Position numbers and translations under genes: made by a program. A DNA stretch of 64,000 nucleotides from Gemmatimonadota bacterium (GTDB taxonomy: Bacteria > Gemmatimonadota > Gemmatimonadetes > Longimicrobiales > Gaopeijiaceae). How positions within the stretch are numbered: position 1 is the stretch's first letter; each line of letters opens with the position of its first letter. The stretch is taken from assembly GCA_041390125.1 (NCBI GenBank), contig JAWKQN010000004.1:62001-126000 (forward strand), written 5' to 3'. Positions 50,399-58,884 of this stretch are shown here, in pieces. Under the pieces are notes generated by a model that made no database searches, was not told the DNA's origin, and saw only the letters and a program-made list of their open reading frames with translations.

Positions 50399-51367
50399 TC
50401 AGCCGCCGCGCTGCGTGCGGTCGTGGCTGGCGAAGGCGAAGTGGGCGATCACGGACGCGGCCGCGAGCATGGCCAGCGCCGCGAACCCCAGCAGCGCCAG
50501 CTCGGTGTGGAAGATGCGCGACGCCTCCGCATTGAGCGCGTCGCGCCGTCGGCCCACCGCGATGTAGCCGACCGGCTCCACCCCGTCGCCGCGGAGCGCG
50601 ACCACGCCGAACCGACGGCCGGTGCCGTCCAGGTCGGTCCCGTCCAGCAGCAGCGGCGTGAAGTTGAGGGGCCGGGGCGGGAAGCCCGGCGGTGCCGGCG
50701 TGCCCAGGGTGTCGCCCTCGAGCGGCGGAGGGCCATTGGAGCGCCGCACCAGGACCATGCCGTCCCGGTCGAGAAGGGTGAGGGAGACGTCCTCGGGGAG
50801 CTCGACCGACTCCGCCCAGGTGCCGATGCGGGTCAGGTCCAGCGTGGTGGCCACGACGCCGGGAAGGCCCGACGGCGTGGCGATGGGGACGGCCACCCCC
50901 AGGCCGGGCTTGCCCGTCAGGCGGCCCAGCGCGAAGTCGCCCACGGCCGGCCGGTTCTCCGTGGTGGCCCGGGTGAAGTAGGCGCGGTCGCCCAGGTAGA
51001 GGTCGCCGCCGGCGGTGATGGAGCCGCAGGCCAGGAAGCCGTCGCCGCCGATGACGGACAGCGTCGTGAACTGTGGCGTGTGCGGGAGGACGCGCGCCAG
51101 CAGCTCGCTGCAGCGCCCCCGCTCCAGGCTGCGGACGGCGTCCACCTCGGCGAGCGTGGCCAGCAACCGCGTGGCTTCCTGCACGTTCTGGTCGTGGTGG
51201 GCCGCGATGCCACGGGCCGCGTGCAGGAGTGCCTCCTCGTGGCCCGCCAGCTCGGTGCGCCGCAAGGCGCCGTTGGCGTAGACGTACAGCGCGACGGAGG
51301 GCAGGAACGCGAGCAGGACCAGCAGCAGGACCCGGCGTTGAACGCGTTCGGCGGGATCGGTGGACAC
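50399..51367 (-). CDS. Membrane-anchored Cache-type sensor lacking an output domain
   Basis: The 322-residue protein has TM1 (VLLLVLLAFLPSVALYVYA, residues about 13-31), a 250-residue periplasmic region and TM2 (LALLGFAALAMLAAASVIAHF, about 290-310), then only about ten residues (ASHDRTQRGG). The periplasmic part looks like a dCache domain: long helix with HHDQNVQEATRLLATLA, then GDLYLGDRAYFTRA and PGLGVAVPIATPSGLPGVVATTLDL. This is the usual sensor of diguanylate cyclases, histidine kinases or chemoreceptors, but no output domain follows. It may be a naturally output-less sensor or a remnant. It is convergent with the pilin gene (6 bp between stops). Confidence 0.8.
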   Translation of the reverse strand: MSTDPAERVQRRVLLLVLLAFLPSVALYVYANGALRRTELAGHEEALLHAARGIAAHHDQNVQEATRLLATLAEVDAVRSLERGRCSELLARVLPHTPQFTTLSVIGGDGFLACGSITAGGDLYLGDRAYFTRATTENRPAVGDFALGRLTGKPGLGVAVPIATPSGLPGVVATTLDLTRIGTWAESVELPEDVSLTLLDRDGMVLVRRSNGPPPLEGDTLGTPAPPGFPPRPLNFTPLLLDGTDLDGTGRRFGVVALRGDGVEPVGYIAVGRRRDALNAEASRIFHTELALLGFAALAMLAAASVIAHFAFASHDRTQRGG

Positions 51368-51450
51368 CGCTGCCTCCGGTCCGGGGGTGGGACTGCAACG
51401 TATCCGGCGCTACCGGGCCGCGCCAACGCTGGACCGGCCGGGTGCCGTCG

Positions 51451-53142
51451 TCAGAGCCCCAGGGTCGGTCGGAACAGCGGGACGGTGCGGTGTCGGGTGG
51501 CCTGCTCGAAGGCATACGCGATGCGTAGCAGCACGGGTTCGCTCCAGGCGCGTCCGAAGAACGAGAGCCCGACGGGCAGACCGTGCACGGCGCCGGCCGG
51601 TACCGTGAGGTTGGGATAGCCCGCGATCGCGGCCGGGCTCGAGCTGCCGCCCCCGAAGTGGTCGCCATTGACGAGGTCGGTGACCCACGCGGGACCGCCG
51701 GTGGGCGCGACGATCGCGTCCAGGCGGTGCTCGTCCATGACGCGGTCGATGCCTTCCGGTCCCGCCAGGCGCCGCATGGTCTGCAGCGCCTCCTGGTACT
51801 CGGGGGACGAGAGCGGTCCCTTGGCCTGCGCGGCCTCGAAGATCTCCTGCCCGAACCACGGCATCTCGAGCTCGCGGTTCGCGCGATTGAACTCGATGAG
51901 CTCGGCCAGGGAATGAACGGGGGTCGACGGGCCCAATCCCGCCAGGTATGCGTTCAGATCCGCCTTGAACTCGTAGAGCAGCACCTGGTAGGACGGTTCG
52001 TCCATGTCGCCACGCGTGGGGATGTCGGCGGGGTCGACGAGCGTCGCGCCGCCGGCGCGCAGGGCCGAGAGCGCCTCCTCCAGCACGCGGTCCACGTCGG
52101 CGTGGAAGCCGAAGTAGGCGCGCGCGACCCCGATGCGGGCACCGCGCAGACCGTCGGCCTGGAGGTACTGCGTGTAGTCGGTCTGTCGATGGCCCTCGGA
52201 CGCTCCGGTGGCCTCGTCCTCGGCGTCGAGGCCCGTGAGCGCGCCCAGCAGATACGCAGCGTCCTTCACGGTGCGACACATCGGGCCGGCGGTGTCCTGC
52301 GAATGCGCGATCGGGATGATGCGGGAGCGAGAGACCAACCCGAGGGTGGGCTTGAGGCCGACCACGCCGTTCGCGGAGGAGGGGCAGACGATGGAGCCGT
52401 TGGTCTCGGTGCCCACCGCGAGCGCGCAGAGGTTCGCCGAGACGGCGGCGCCCGAGCCGGACGAGGAGCCGCACGGGTTGCGGTCCAGGATGTACGGGTT
52501 CTTGCACTGGCCCCCGCGACCGCTCCACCCACTGGACGAGCGCGTGGAGCGGAAGTTCGCCCACTCCGACAGGTTGGCCTTGCCGAGGAGGACCGCACCC
52601 GCGGCGCGGAGCTGGCGCGCGACGAACGAGTCGGTGTCGGGGAATGCGCCCGCCAGCGCGTGCGACCCCGCCGTCGTGTTCATGCGGTCGGCGGTGCCGA
52701 TGTTGTCCTTGATGAGGACGGGGATCCCGTGCAGCGGTCCGCGCACCGTCCCGTCGCGCCGCTCGGCGTCCAGTCGCTCGGCGATCGCCAGCGCGTCCGG
52801 GTTGGTCTCGATGACGGAGCGCAGCGTGGGCCCCGACCGGTCGACGGCCTCGATGCGCTCGAGGTACATGCGCGTCAGGTCGCGCGCCGTCCATCGTCCG
52901 GACGCCATCCCTTCCTGCAGCGCGTCGACCGTGACCTCGTCGAGCGCGAACGCGGTTGATTGCGTCGCAGCCGGGGCGGGCTCGGCGCGCAGCGCTTGCG
53001 TCGCCTCGGGCGGGACCTCACCGGGCGCACACGCCGTGCCGAACGCGGCCAGGGCGCCCAGACCGACGAACGCGCGGCGGCTCAGCTCGGCCCGATCGGG
53101 CGATGGGGGATCGCCCGGGCCGGCCTCGGGATGCGGGGCCAC
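51451..53142 (-). CDS. Amidase signature family protein, Tat-exported lipoprotein
   Basis: The 563-residue enzyme has the Ser-cisSer-Lys triad motifs: Lys in GIPVLIKDNIGTADR, the Gly/Ser block CGSSSGSGAAVSANLCALAVG and GTETNGSIVCPSSANGVVGLKPT. The N-terminus carries a twin-arginine, lipobox-like signal (SRRAFVGLGALAAFGTAC). It should hydrolyse an amide outside the cytoplasm; the substrate is unknown. The GTG at 53142 is preferred because AGGAG lies 5 nt upstream. A second Tat amidase gene is divergent, 155 bp away. Confidence 0.9.
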   Translation of the reverse strand: MAPHPEAGPGDPPSPDRAELSRRAFVGLGALAAFGTACAPGEVPPEATQALRAEPAPAATQSTAFALDEVTVDALQEGMASGRWTARDLTRMYLERIEAVDRSGPTLRSVIETNPDALAIAERLDAERRDGTVRGPLHGIPVLIKDNIGTADRMNTTAGSHALAGAFPDTDSFVARQLRAAGAVLLGKANLSEWANFRSTRSSSGWSGRGGQCKNPYILDRNPCGSSSGSGAAVSANLCALAVGTETNGSIVCPSSANGVVGLKPTLGLVSRSRIIPIAHSQDTAGPMCRTVKDAAYLLGALTGLDAEDEATGASEGHRQTDYTQYLQADGLRGARIGVARAYFGFHADVDRVLEEALSALRAGGATLVDPADIPTRGDMDEPSYQVLLYEFKADLNAYLAGLGPSTPVHSLAELIEFNRANRELEMPWFGQEIFEAAQAKGPLSSPEYQEALQTMRRLAGPEGIDRVMDEHRLDAIVAPTGGPAWVTDLVNGDHFGGGSSSPAAIAGYPNLTVPAGAVHGLPVGLSFFGRAWSEPVLLRIAYAFEQATRHRTVPLFRPTLGL

Positions 53143-53296
53143 GGAACTCCTGGGATGATGAAGCAGACGACTCGATCCCGAAGGGGTAGGGTGGGGGCAC
53201 GCCGGGCGCAAGCCTCGGGGTCGTCGCTGAGCGGGTTGGCGTCGGCCAGTTCCGTCGGCTAGCCTTGGTCGACGTGCGCACCCCTCAGGAGGGCCG

Positions 53297-53551
53297 ATGG
53301 CCGAGCTGACCGATCAGGAGCTGGACGCGATGATCCTGGCGCGCCTCAAGGAGGCGGGGATCGATCTGAGCGTCCTTCCCGAGGACGACGAGGAGGCTCC
53401 CGCGGACCGCCGCCGCATCCTGTCGTCGGCCCGACGCTTCCTGCGCCGGACGCCCGCGGCCATCCGCGCGCTGACGCTCGATCCGCAGGCCGTGCCGCCC
53501 ATCCTCTACCCGTCCACGGACTTCGGGCAGACGGAAGGGAGAATGCCATGA
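53297..53551 (+). CDS. Small protein coupled to amidase, unknown function
   Basis: The 84-residue acidic/basic protein (TDQELDAMILARLKEAGIDL, then LPEDDEEAPADRRRILSSAR and FLRRTPAAIRAL) has no signal or membrane segment. The strong AGGAGG ribosome site 5 nt before its ATG, and the ATGA overlap with the amidase gene that follows, show it is real and co-translated. It may be a cytosolic partner or chaperone of the Tat-exported amidase before export; that is inference. Family not recognised. Confidence 0.75.
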   Translation: MAELTDQELDAMILARLKEAGIDLSVLPEDDEEAPADRRRILSSARRFLRRTPAAIRALTLDPQAVPPILYPSTDFGQTEGRMP

Positions 53552-55290
53552 GCGCGCACGAGCCGCAGGACGCCCGCCTCGACCGGCGCTCCTTCCTGGA
53601 GCGCATGGGCGTGCTGACGTCGCTGGCTGCGGCGGGGGGCGCGCTCGCGCCCGGAGCGGCCTTGGGCGCGCCCCTGCCCGCCGTCCGCCTCCGGGACGGG
53701 GAGCGCTCGCGCGCACCCGTGCGTCTGCCCGAGCACCTGCGCGCCGAGGCCCTGACGCGTCTGACGCAGGTGGCCGAGACCGCCGAGCTGACGCTCGCCG
53801 AGGCCTCCACCCTCATCCGGGACGGGCGCCTGAGCCCGCTGGACGTGGTGGACAGCCATCTGGCGCGCATCGACCGCTTCGAAGGCGCGCTCGATGCGTT
53901 CAACCTGGTGCGCGCGGACGAGGCGCGCGCCGAAGCCGAGCGCCTGGGGCGGGCGCCGTGGCGCGGCGCGCTGCACGGGATTCCCCTGGCGATCAAGGAC
54001 AACTACTACACGGCCGGCATCCCCACGACGGCCAACTCGCACATCTTCGCCGACTTCATCCCGGAGTACGACGCGACGGCCGTCGCGCGCCTCAAGGAGG
54101 CGGGCGGCATCGTGCTCGGGAAGACCCAGATGGGGCCGCTGGCCACCACCGCGGCCACCACGCCCGACGGCGATCGCACGACGGTCAACGCCTGGGCTCC
54201 CACGAACGAGGACGTGAGCCCCGGCGGCTCCTCGAGCGGATCGGCCACCGCGGTCGCGGCCCGCCTGGCTTCGTCGTCCACGGGAACCCAGACGGGCGGG
54301 TCCATCACGTCGCCATCGTCGGCGCAGGGGCTGACCGGGTTGAAGCCCACGATGGGCCGGGTCTCCCTCTACGGGATCATCCCGCTCACGTACACGCGGG
54401 ATCACCCGGGGCCGATCGCGCGCGACGCGTTGGACGCGGCACTGATGCTCCAGGTGATGGCCGGTCCCGATCCCCACGATCCCCGCACGCTGGGGCTGCC
54501 CCCCGTGCCGGACTACGCGCAAGCGGCCACCCCGGTGCGTTCGGGCGGCCGCACGCGGTTGCGCTGGCCCACGACCGTGGGTGTGATCCCCGACTACACG
54601 ACGCCGGACACCGACCAGGGCGAGCCGCCCCAGGACGAGACGGAGGAGCAGCGCCGACGCCGCGAGGAGCGGGCGCAGCAGCGCGCGCGCCGCGCCGCGG
54701 CCGAAGCCCGCGCGCGCGCCGCCATGCTCCAGGAGCTGGAGCGGCTGGGCGCACGGGTCGTGGAGGTGCAGATGCCCGAGGCGTGGGATGCGCTGACCAG
54801 CTCGGACCTGAACAACGTGCGCCTTCCGGAGCGCACCGAGCCCTTCCTCGAGTACCTGCAGAAGGACGTGCGGCTGTTCGGGGTGTCGCTGTCGCCCTGG
54901 ATCAACGGGATGCTGCTGCCGGGTGTCGAGTACCTGCGGGGTCAGCGGGCCAAGATGCTGCTGCTCCGACGCGTCCTCGATCAGCTCTTCACCCAGTGCG
55001 ACGTCGTGGTGCAGACCGAGCCCTTCCCCTTCGACATGGTGGGCCTGCCGCTGATCGCGTTCCCCATCGGCTTCGAGGATTCGACCGGATCCGATACGCC
55101 CATCGGTGGGATGCTGGGCGCTCGACCGTTCGGCGAGGAGCGGCTGCTGTCGGTGGCCGCAGCCTATCAGGACGTGACGGAGTGGCATCGGAGGAAGCCG
55201 GCCGATCCCACCCCCGTGCAGCGCCGGGACGACGAGCGCCCCGATCGGGGACGGATCGACGTGCGCGACGTGATGGAACTCGGCGAGTAG
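53548..55290 (+). CDS. Amidase signature family protein, Tat-exported
   Basis: The 580-residue protein starts with a twin-arginine signal (DRRSFLERMGVLTSLAAAGG, ending GAALGAP). The amidase core shows LHGIPLAIKDNYYTAGIPTT (catalytic Lys), SPGGSSSGSATAVAA, GTQTGGSITSPSSAQGLTG and GLKPTMGRVSLYG. A highly charged helix (about residues 365-390; ETEEQRRRREERAQQRARRA) interrupts the C-terminal part and is unusual for the family. The substrate is unknown. It overlaps the 84-residue gene by 4 bp and is convergent with the FG-GAP lipoprotein gene. Confidence 0.9.
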   Translation: MSAHEPQDARLDRRSFLERMGVLTSLAAAGGALAPGAALGAPLPAVRLRDGERSRAPVRLPEHLRAEALTRLTQVAETAELTLAEASTLIRDGRLSPLDVVDSHLARIDRFEGALDAFNLVRADEARAEAERLGRAPWRGALHGIPLAIKDNYYTAGIPTTANSHIFADFIPEYDATAVARLKEAGGIVLGKTQMGPLATTAATTPDGDRTTVNAWAPTNEDVSPGGSSSGSATAVAARLASSSTGTQTGGSITSPSSAQGLTGLKPTMGRVSLYGIIPLTYTRDHPGPIARDALDAALMLQVMAGPDPHDPRTLGLPPVPDYAQAATPVRSGGRTRLRWPTTVGVIPDYTTPDTDQGEPPQDETEEQRRRREERAQQRARRAAAEARARAAMLQELERLGARVVEVQMPEAWDALTSSDLNNVRLPERTEPFLEYLQKDVRLFGVSLSPWINGMLLPGVEYLRGQRAKMLLLRRVLDQLFTQCDVVVQTEPFPFDMVGLPLIAFPIGFEDSTGSDTPIGGMLGARPFGEERLLSVAAAYQDVTEWHRRKPADPTPVQRRDDERPDRGRIDVRDVMELGE

Positions 55291-55392
55291 CGCCGACGCC
55301 CGGGCAGCGCGCGATCGACATCGGTCAGCCAGGGACACCTCCGCCCCTGAGGCTCTTCCGCCGTCAGCCCCCCCGTCCACGTGGCCGCACGC

Positions 55393-56601
55393 TCAGCGCG
55401 TGCAGGCGTTGCGGTGCAGCATGCTGAGCGCCTCCGAGCGCGCTGCCACCACATCCGGACAGCCGTCGCCGTCCACGTCCCCGACCGCGAGTCCGTACAC
55501 CGCGCCGGCGGCATCGCCGAAGCGCACGGTGTCGTACGCGAACCCGTCCTGTAGACCACGGTTCACGAGCACGAGGCCGGGGGTCTCCCGGTTGCCCAGG
55601 ATCACGTCCAGGGTGCCGTCCCCGTTCAGGTCGGCGATGGCGATCGCGTACGGCGTGTCGGCTTCGTCGCCGATCGGTTCCGGCCCGGTGAACCCTCCCG
55701 CGCCCGCGTTCGTGTAGAGCAACGCCCCGCCGCGCGAGCCGTCGCCGAGGACCAGGTCCGGACGTCCGTCGCCGGTGATGTCGCCGATGGCCACCGCGCG
55801 CGTGGCGGCATCGGGCGGGCCGAGCGGAAGCGGCGCCGCGAAGCGGCCCCGACCGTCGTTGAGGAACACCTCGCTCTGCCCGCCGTCGCGGTGCGGCACC
55901 ACGAGGTCGATGTCCCCGTCCCCGTCCAGGTCCCCCGCCGCGATGGTCGTGGCCGAATTGCCCGACAGCACCGTGCAGTCGGGGACGCGGCCGGTTCCGT
56001 CGTTCAGGCACACATGGTTCTCGGCCCTGTTGTCGGGGCCACCGCGGTTGGCCACGATCACGTCCGGTCTCCGGTCGCCGTCCAGGTCGGCCACGGTCAC
56101 GTTGCGCGTCGACCATTCGGCCTGTCCGAACGTCCCGCCGTCGGTGAACCGACCCGTCCCGTCGTTGCGATGCAGGACCTTCGCGTCGGGTCGGTCGTTG
56201 CCTACGACCAGGTCCAGGTCGCCGTCGCCGTCCAGGTCGGACAGCGCAGCCGTATAGGTCCGATCGGGGTTGGGCCCGACCGCATGCCGCTCGGCGAACC
56301 CTCCAGACCCGTCGTTCAGGAGCACCAGGTCCACGAGCGGCCAGTGCCGACCTTTGGCCAGCACGAGGTCGAGGTCGCCGTCGCCGTCGAGATCCCCCAG
56401 GCTGGCGTTTGCGGTGGTCTCGGCACTGTCTTCGAGTGCGACCGCCGGTGCGAAGCGGAGCGGTGGGGGCGACGACGCCACACCCGTTCGCGCGGAGGCC
56501 GCCGTGTCCGGCGGGTCGGCGCCGCCGTCCGCGGCCGGCCCGCAGGCGCCGAGTACCAACGCCACCCACAGCACGCTTCCGACGGATCCTCGTCTCGACA
56601 T
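55393..56601 (-). CDS. FG-GAP/VCBS repeat lipoprotein
   Basis: The 402-residue exported protein has a lipobox (LWVALVLGACGPAADGG, Cys20). Seven FG-GAP/VCBS-type repeats follow, with calcium-loop motifs (GDLDGDGDLDLVLAKG, SDLDGDGDLDLVVGN, GDLDGDGDIDLVVPH, ADLNGDGTLDVILGN, GDVDGDGCPDVVAAR), giving a complete seven-bladed propeller. It resembles the lipoprotein at 21700-23532 but is shorter. The ATG at 56601 has GAGGGAG upstream. The frame remains open for another 212 codons upstream only because of a GC-rich tandem repeat, which is not plausible coding sequence. Confidence 0.87.
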   Translation of the reverse strand: MSRRGSVGSVLWVALVLGACGPAADGGADPPDTAASARTGVASSPPPLRFAPAVALEDSAETTANASLGDLDGDGDLDLVLAKGRHWPLVDLVLLNDGSGGFAERHAVGPNPDRTYTAALSDLDGDGDLDLVVGNDRPDAKVLHRNDGTGRFTDGGTFGQAEWSTRNVTVADLDGDRRPDVIVANRGGPDNRAENHVCLNDGTGRVPDCTVLSGNSATTIAAGDLDGDGDIDLVVPHRDGGQSEVFLNDGRGRFAAPLPLGPPDAATRAVAIGDITGDGRPDLVLGDGSRGGALLYTNAGAGGFTGPEPIGDEADTPYAIAIADLNGDGTLDVILGNRETPGLVLVNRGLQDGFAYDTVRFGDAAGAVYGLAVGDVDGDGCPDVVAARSEALSMLHRNACTR

Positions 56602-56630
56602 GGCTCCCTCTCGTTCATCGCGTCCGGTTC

Positions 56631-56862
56631 GCGCACGGGAGACCGCGCGGAGTTCCGCCCGCTGGCCCGCGCACGGGAGATCGCGCGGAGTCCGCCCGCT
56701 GGCCCGTGCACGGGAGACCGCGCGGAGTCCGCCCGCTGGCCCGCGCGCGAGACCGTGCGGCGTCCGCGCGCTGGCCCGCGCGCGCGAGACCGCTGAGTCC
56801 GCCGGGGTCCGCCGGGGTCCGCCGGGGTTCGCCCGCGTGTGCGGCTCTGCCCGCGCACGGGG
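56631..56862. repeat. 37-bp tandem repeat (about four units) with 11-bp sub-repeat
   Basis: Units beginning GCGCACGGGAGACCGCGCGG occur at 56631-56668, 56669-56705, 56706-56742 and, diverged, 56743-56777. A degenerate fifth then runs into three copies of GTCCGCCGGGG (about 56795-56827) and returns to GCGCACGGGGG near 56853. It fills most of the 400-bp gap between the divergent FG-GAP lipoprotein and the 57002 gene. No gene is supported in the gap; promoters must lie inside or beside the repeat. Confidence 0.85.
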
Positions 56863-57001
56863 GAAGCTAGAGCGGGAGGGTCGGTGGGGCGAACCCGTGG
56901 CGGCTCCGGCTCCTGCGGCGTACACTCTCCCCACTTCGACGCATTCGGCGGCGTCGCTGCGGGGCTGCCCGCGCGGCGCGTCCCCCTCACCGGAGCGTTC
57001 C

Positions 57002-57595
57002 ATGGATTCCCCTCGTCCTGATTCTGCGTCCCGTCGGCACGCCACGGCCTGCCCCACCCGGACGTCCCGTGCCACACGTGCGACCCGCGGAGTCCGCTTC
57101 ATCGGATTCGCGCTTGCCCTCGTGGGTGCGTCCGCCGGCGGCGGCTGCGCCGCCTGGGCCCACACCTCGAGCCCCTGGGAGTTCGGCGGCGGCGTGCGCG
57201 TCGCGCCGGGCCTGTGGTCCCTCGACGACGAGACCACGCTGCACCCGGTGGCCGGCTACACGTACCTCAGCTTCGACGGCGGTCACGACGGCCTGTGGGA
57301 GGCCGGCGCCCAGGTGCGCCGCTCGACCGCGCTGCTGGGAGCGGACCGTGATGCATGGGTCGGAGCCGAAGGCACCCTCTCGGTTCTGCGCACCCACTAC
57401 GCGTTCAACGGCATGGACGTGACGGAGTCCACGACGGGGCTCTCCGCGACCGCGCTCGTCGGGGTACCGGTCGGGGGCGAGAACCGCTGGGGTCCGAACC
57501 TGTACGGGGGAGCGGGCTTCTCCCACTATGGCGCGTTCGGATTCAACGTCCGCGTGGGTCTCGATCTGCAACCGTGGTTCCTGCAACGGGAATGA
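57002..57595 (+). CDS. Putative exported beta-barrel-like protein, unknown function
   Basis: The 197-residue protein has a long basic N-region followed by a signal-like helix (RFIGFALALVGASAGGGCAA; a Cys in lipobox-like context). The rest is Gly/aromatic-rich and strand-like: GGGVRVAPGLWSLDDETTL, then VAGYTYLSFDGGHDGLW, FSHYGAFGFNVRVGLDLQPWFL. This pattern suggests an outer-membrane or surface beta protein. The family is not recognised. The ATG at 57002 is the best start because the upstream frame enters the tandem repeat. The acetamidase gene follows after 14 bp. Confidence 0.65.
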   Translation: MDSPRPDSASRRHATACPTRTSRATRATRGVRFIGFALALVGASAGGGCAAWAHTSSPWEFGGGVRVAPGLWSLDDETTLHPVAGYTYLSFDGGHDGLWEAGAQVRRSTALLGADRDAWVGAEGTLSVLRTHYAFNGMDVTESTTGLSATALVGVPVGGENRWGPNLYGGAGFSHYGAFGFNVRVGLDLQPWFLQRE

Positions 57596-57609
57596 GGGAG
57601 GAGTACCGG

Positions 57610-58719
57610 ATGTCAGGTTCGTTCTTGCGGCTCGCCTCGTCGGGGGCGCGTGAAGGGGCGCCCCGCCGCGTCGCATCGCGTCGATCCCCGCATCGGATCC
57701 TGGTGGCGGGCCTTGCGGCGGCCGCGCTCCAGGCTTCGCCGCTGTCGTCGCGCCCGCTCGGCGCACAGCAGTCGCGCGTCCACGATCTGCCGCTCGTTCC
57801 GGCGAACGTGCACTGGGGCTACTACGACGCGTCATTGGCTCCGGTGTTGCGGATCCGCTCGGGGGACGCGGTGACCTTCGAGACGATGGTGGCGCGCGGC
57901 GTCGAGCGGATGCGCATGGCGGGAGCGCGTGCCGACGAGATCCCCGAGGCGCTCGCGGCCGTGGAGCGCGCGGTGACCGACCGGGGCCCGGGCGCCCACC
58001 CGATGACGGGTCCCATCTTCGTGGAGGGCGCGGAGCCCGGGGACGTGCTCGAGGTCCACATCGAGGACATCGGGTACATGCACCCGTTCGGAGTGGGCGC
58101 GTTCGCGCCGGGCGGCGGCACGCTACCGGACGACTTCCCCTATGCAGGTCTCAAGCTCATCCGGTTCGACGACGAAGGGACCGCTGCCTTCAGCCCCGGG
58201 GTCCGTCTCACGCTCGCGCCGTTCTTCGGCTCGATCGGGGTGGCACCGCCCGTGCTCAGCGGTCGCGTCTCCAGCCGCGCCCCCGGATATCATGTGGGCA
58301 ATCTCGACAACAAGGAGCTCGGCGTCGGCTCCGTCGTCTACCTGCCGGTGCACGTGCCGGGAGCGCTGCTCTCCATCGGCGACGGACACGCGCTCCAGGG
58401 CGACGGGGAGGTGAGCGGCACGGCCATCGAGACGTCGCTGTCGGGCCGCATGCGCGTGCGGGTGCGCAAGGACCTGGATCTGACGTGGCCGCGCGCCGAG
58501 ACGTCGACCCACGTCATCACCATGGGACTGGATCCCGACCTCGACGAGGCGGCGCGCCTCGCAACACGCGAGATGGTGAAGTACCTCGTCGAGGAGCGCG
58601 GCCTTACCCGCGAGGACGCCTACATCCTGTGCTCGCTGGTGGTGGATCTGCGCGTCACGCAGGTCGTGGACGGCACCAAGGGCATCCACGCCATGCTGCC
58701 CAAGTCCATCTTCCGGTAG
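57610..58719 (+). CDS. Acetamidase/formamidase family protein, exported
   Basis: The 369-residue protein has an N-terminal signal-like segment (HRILVAGLAAAALQASPLSS). The FmdA/AmdA core follows: HWGYYDASLAPVLRIRSGD, then HPMTGPIFVEGAEPGDVLEV, GYMHPFGVGAFAPGGGTLPDD, LAPFFGSIGVAPP, GYHVGNLDNKELGVGSVVYLPV, GDGHALQGDGEVSGTAIE and DAYILCSLVVDLRVTQVVDG. Members release ammonia from short amides such as formamide or acetamide. Export is unusual for the family. The ATG at 57610 has GGAGG 8 nt upstream and is preferred over an ATG at 57592 that lies within the upstream gene. Confidence 0.9.
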   Translation: MSGSFLRLASSGAREGAPRRVASRRSPHRILVAGLAAAALQASPLSSRPLGAQQSRVHDLPLVPANVHWGYYDASLAPVLRIRSGDAVTFETMVARGVERMRMAGARADEIPEALAAVERAVTDRGPGAHPMTGPIFVEGAEPGDVLEVHIEDIGYMHPFGVGAFAPGGGTLPDDFPYAGLKLIRFDDEGTAAFSPGVRLTLAPFFGSIGVAPPVLSGRVSSRAPGYHVGNLDNKELGVGSVVYLPVHVPGALLSIGDGHALQGDGEVSGTAIETSLSGRMRVRVRKDLDLTWPRAETSTHVITMGLDPDLDEAARLATREMVKYLVEERGLTREDAYILCSLVVDLRVTQVVDGTKGIHAMLPKSIFR

Positions 58720-58721
58720 GG

Positions 58722-58751
58722 CGATCGGGCCGCGGCGTGCCGCGGGGATCG
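58722..58751 (+). terminator. Hairpin after the acetamidase gene
   Basis: An inner stem CCGCGG/CCGCGG (58730-58735, 58740-58745) with loop CGTG, closed by an outer CGATC/GATCG pair set (58722-58726, 58747-58751), lies 3 bp after the stop. The position suits termination; there is no T-run. Confidence 0.5.
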
Positions 58752-58884
58752 GGGTCCTCACGGGCTGAGCCGGGTCTGGTGGGATGGGGAGCGAAGGAGG
58801 TCATCGACCGGCGGGTCCGACCTCTCGTGGCCGCTCGCGAACGTGATCCCTCCCGCGTCACCGATGTCACGTGGGGACCGCGGC

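Noticed and set aside
56602..57237. N-terminal extension of the FG-GAP lipoprotein through the 37-bp repeats
   Set aside because: The extension is Arg/Pro/Ala repeat sequence with no signal peptide at its front, while the ATG at 56601 has both a ribosome site and a lipobox directly after it.
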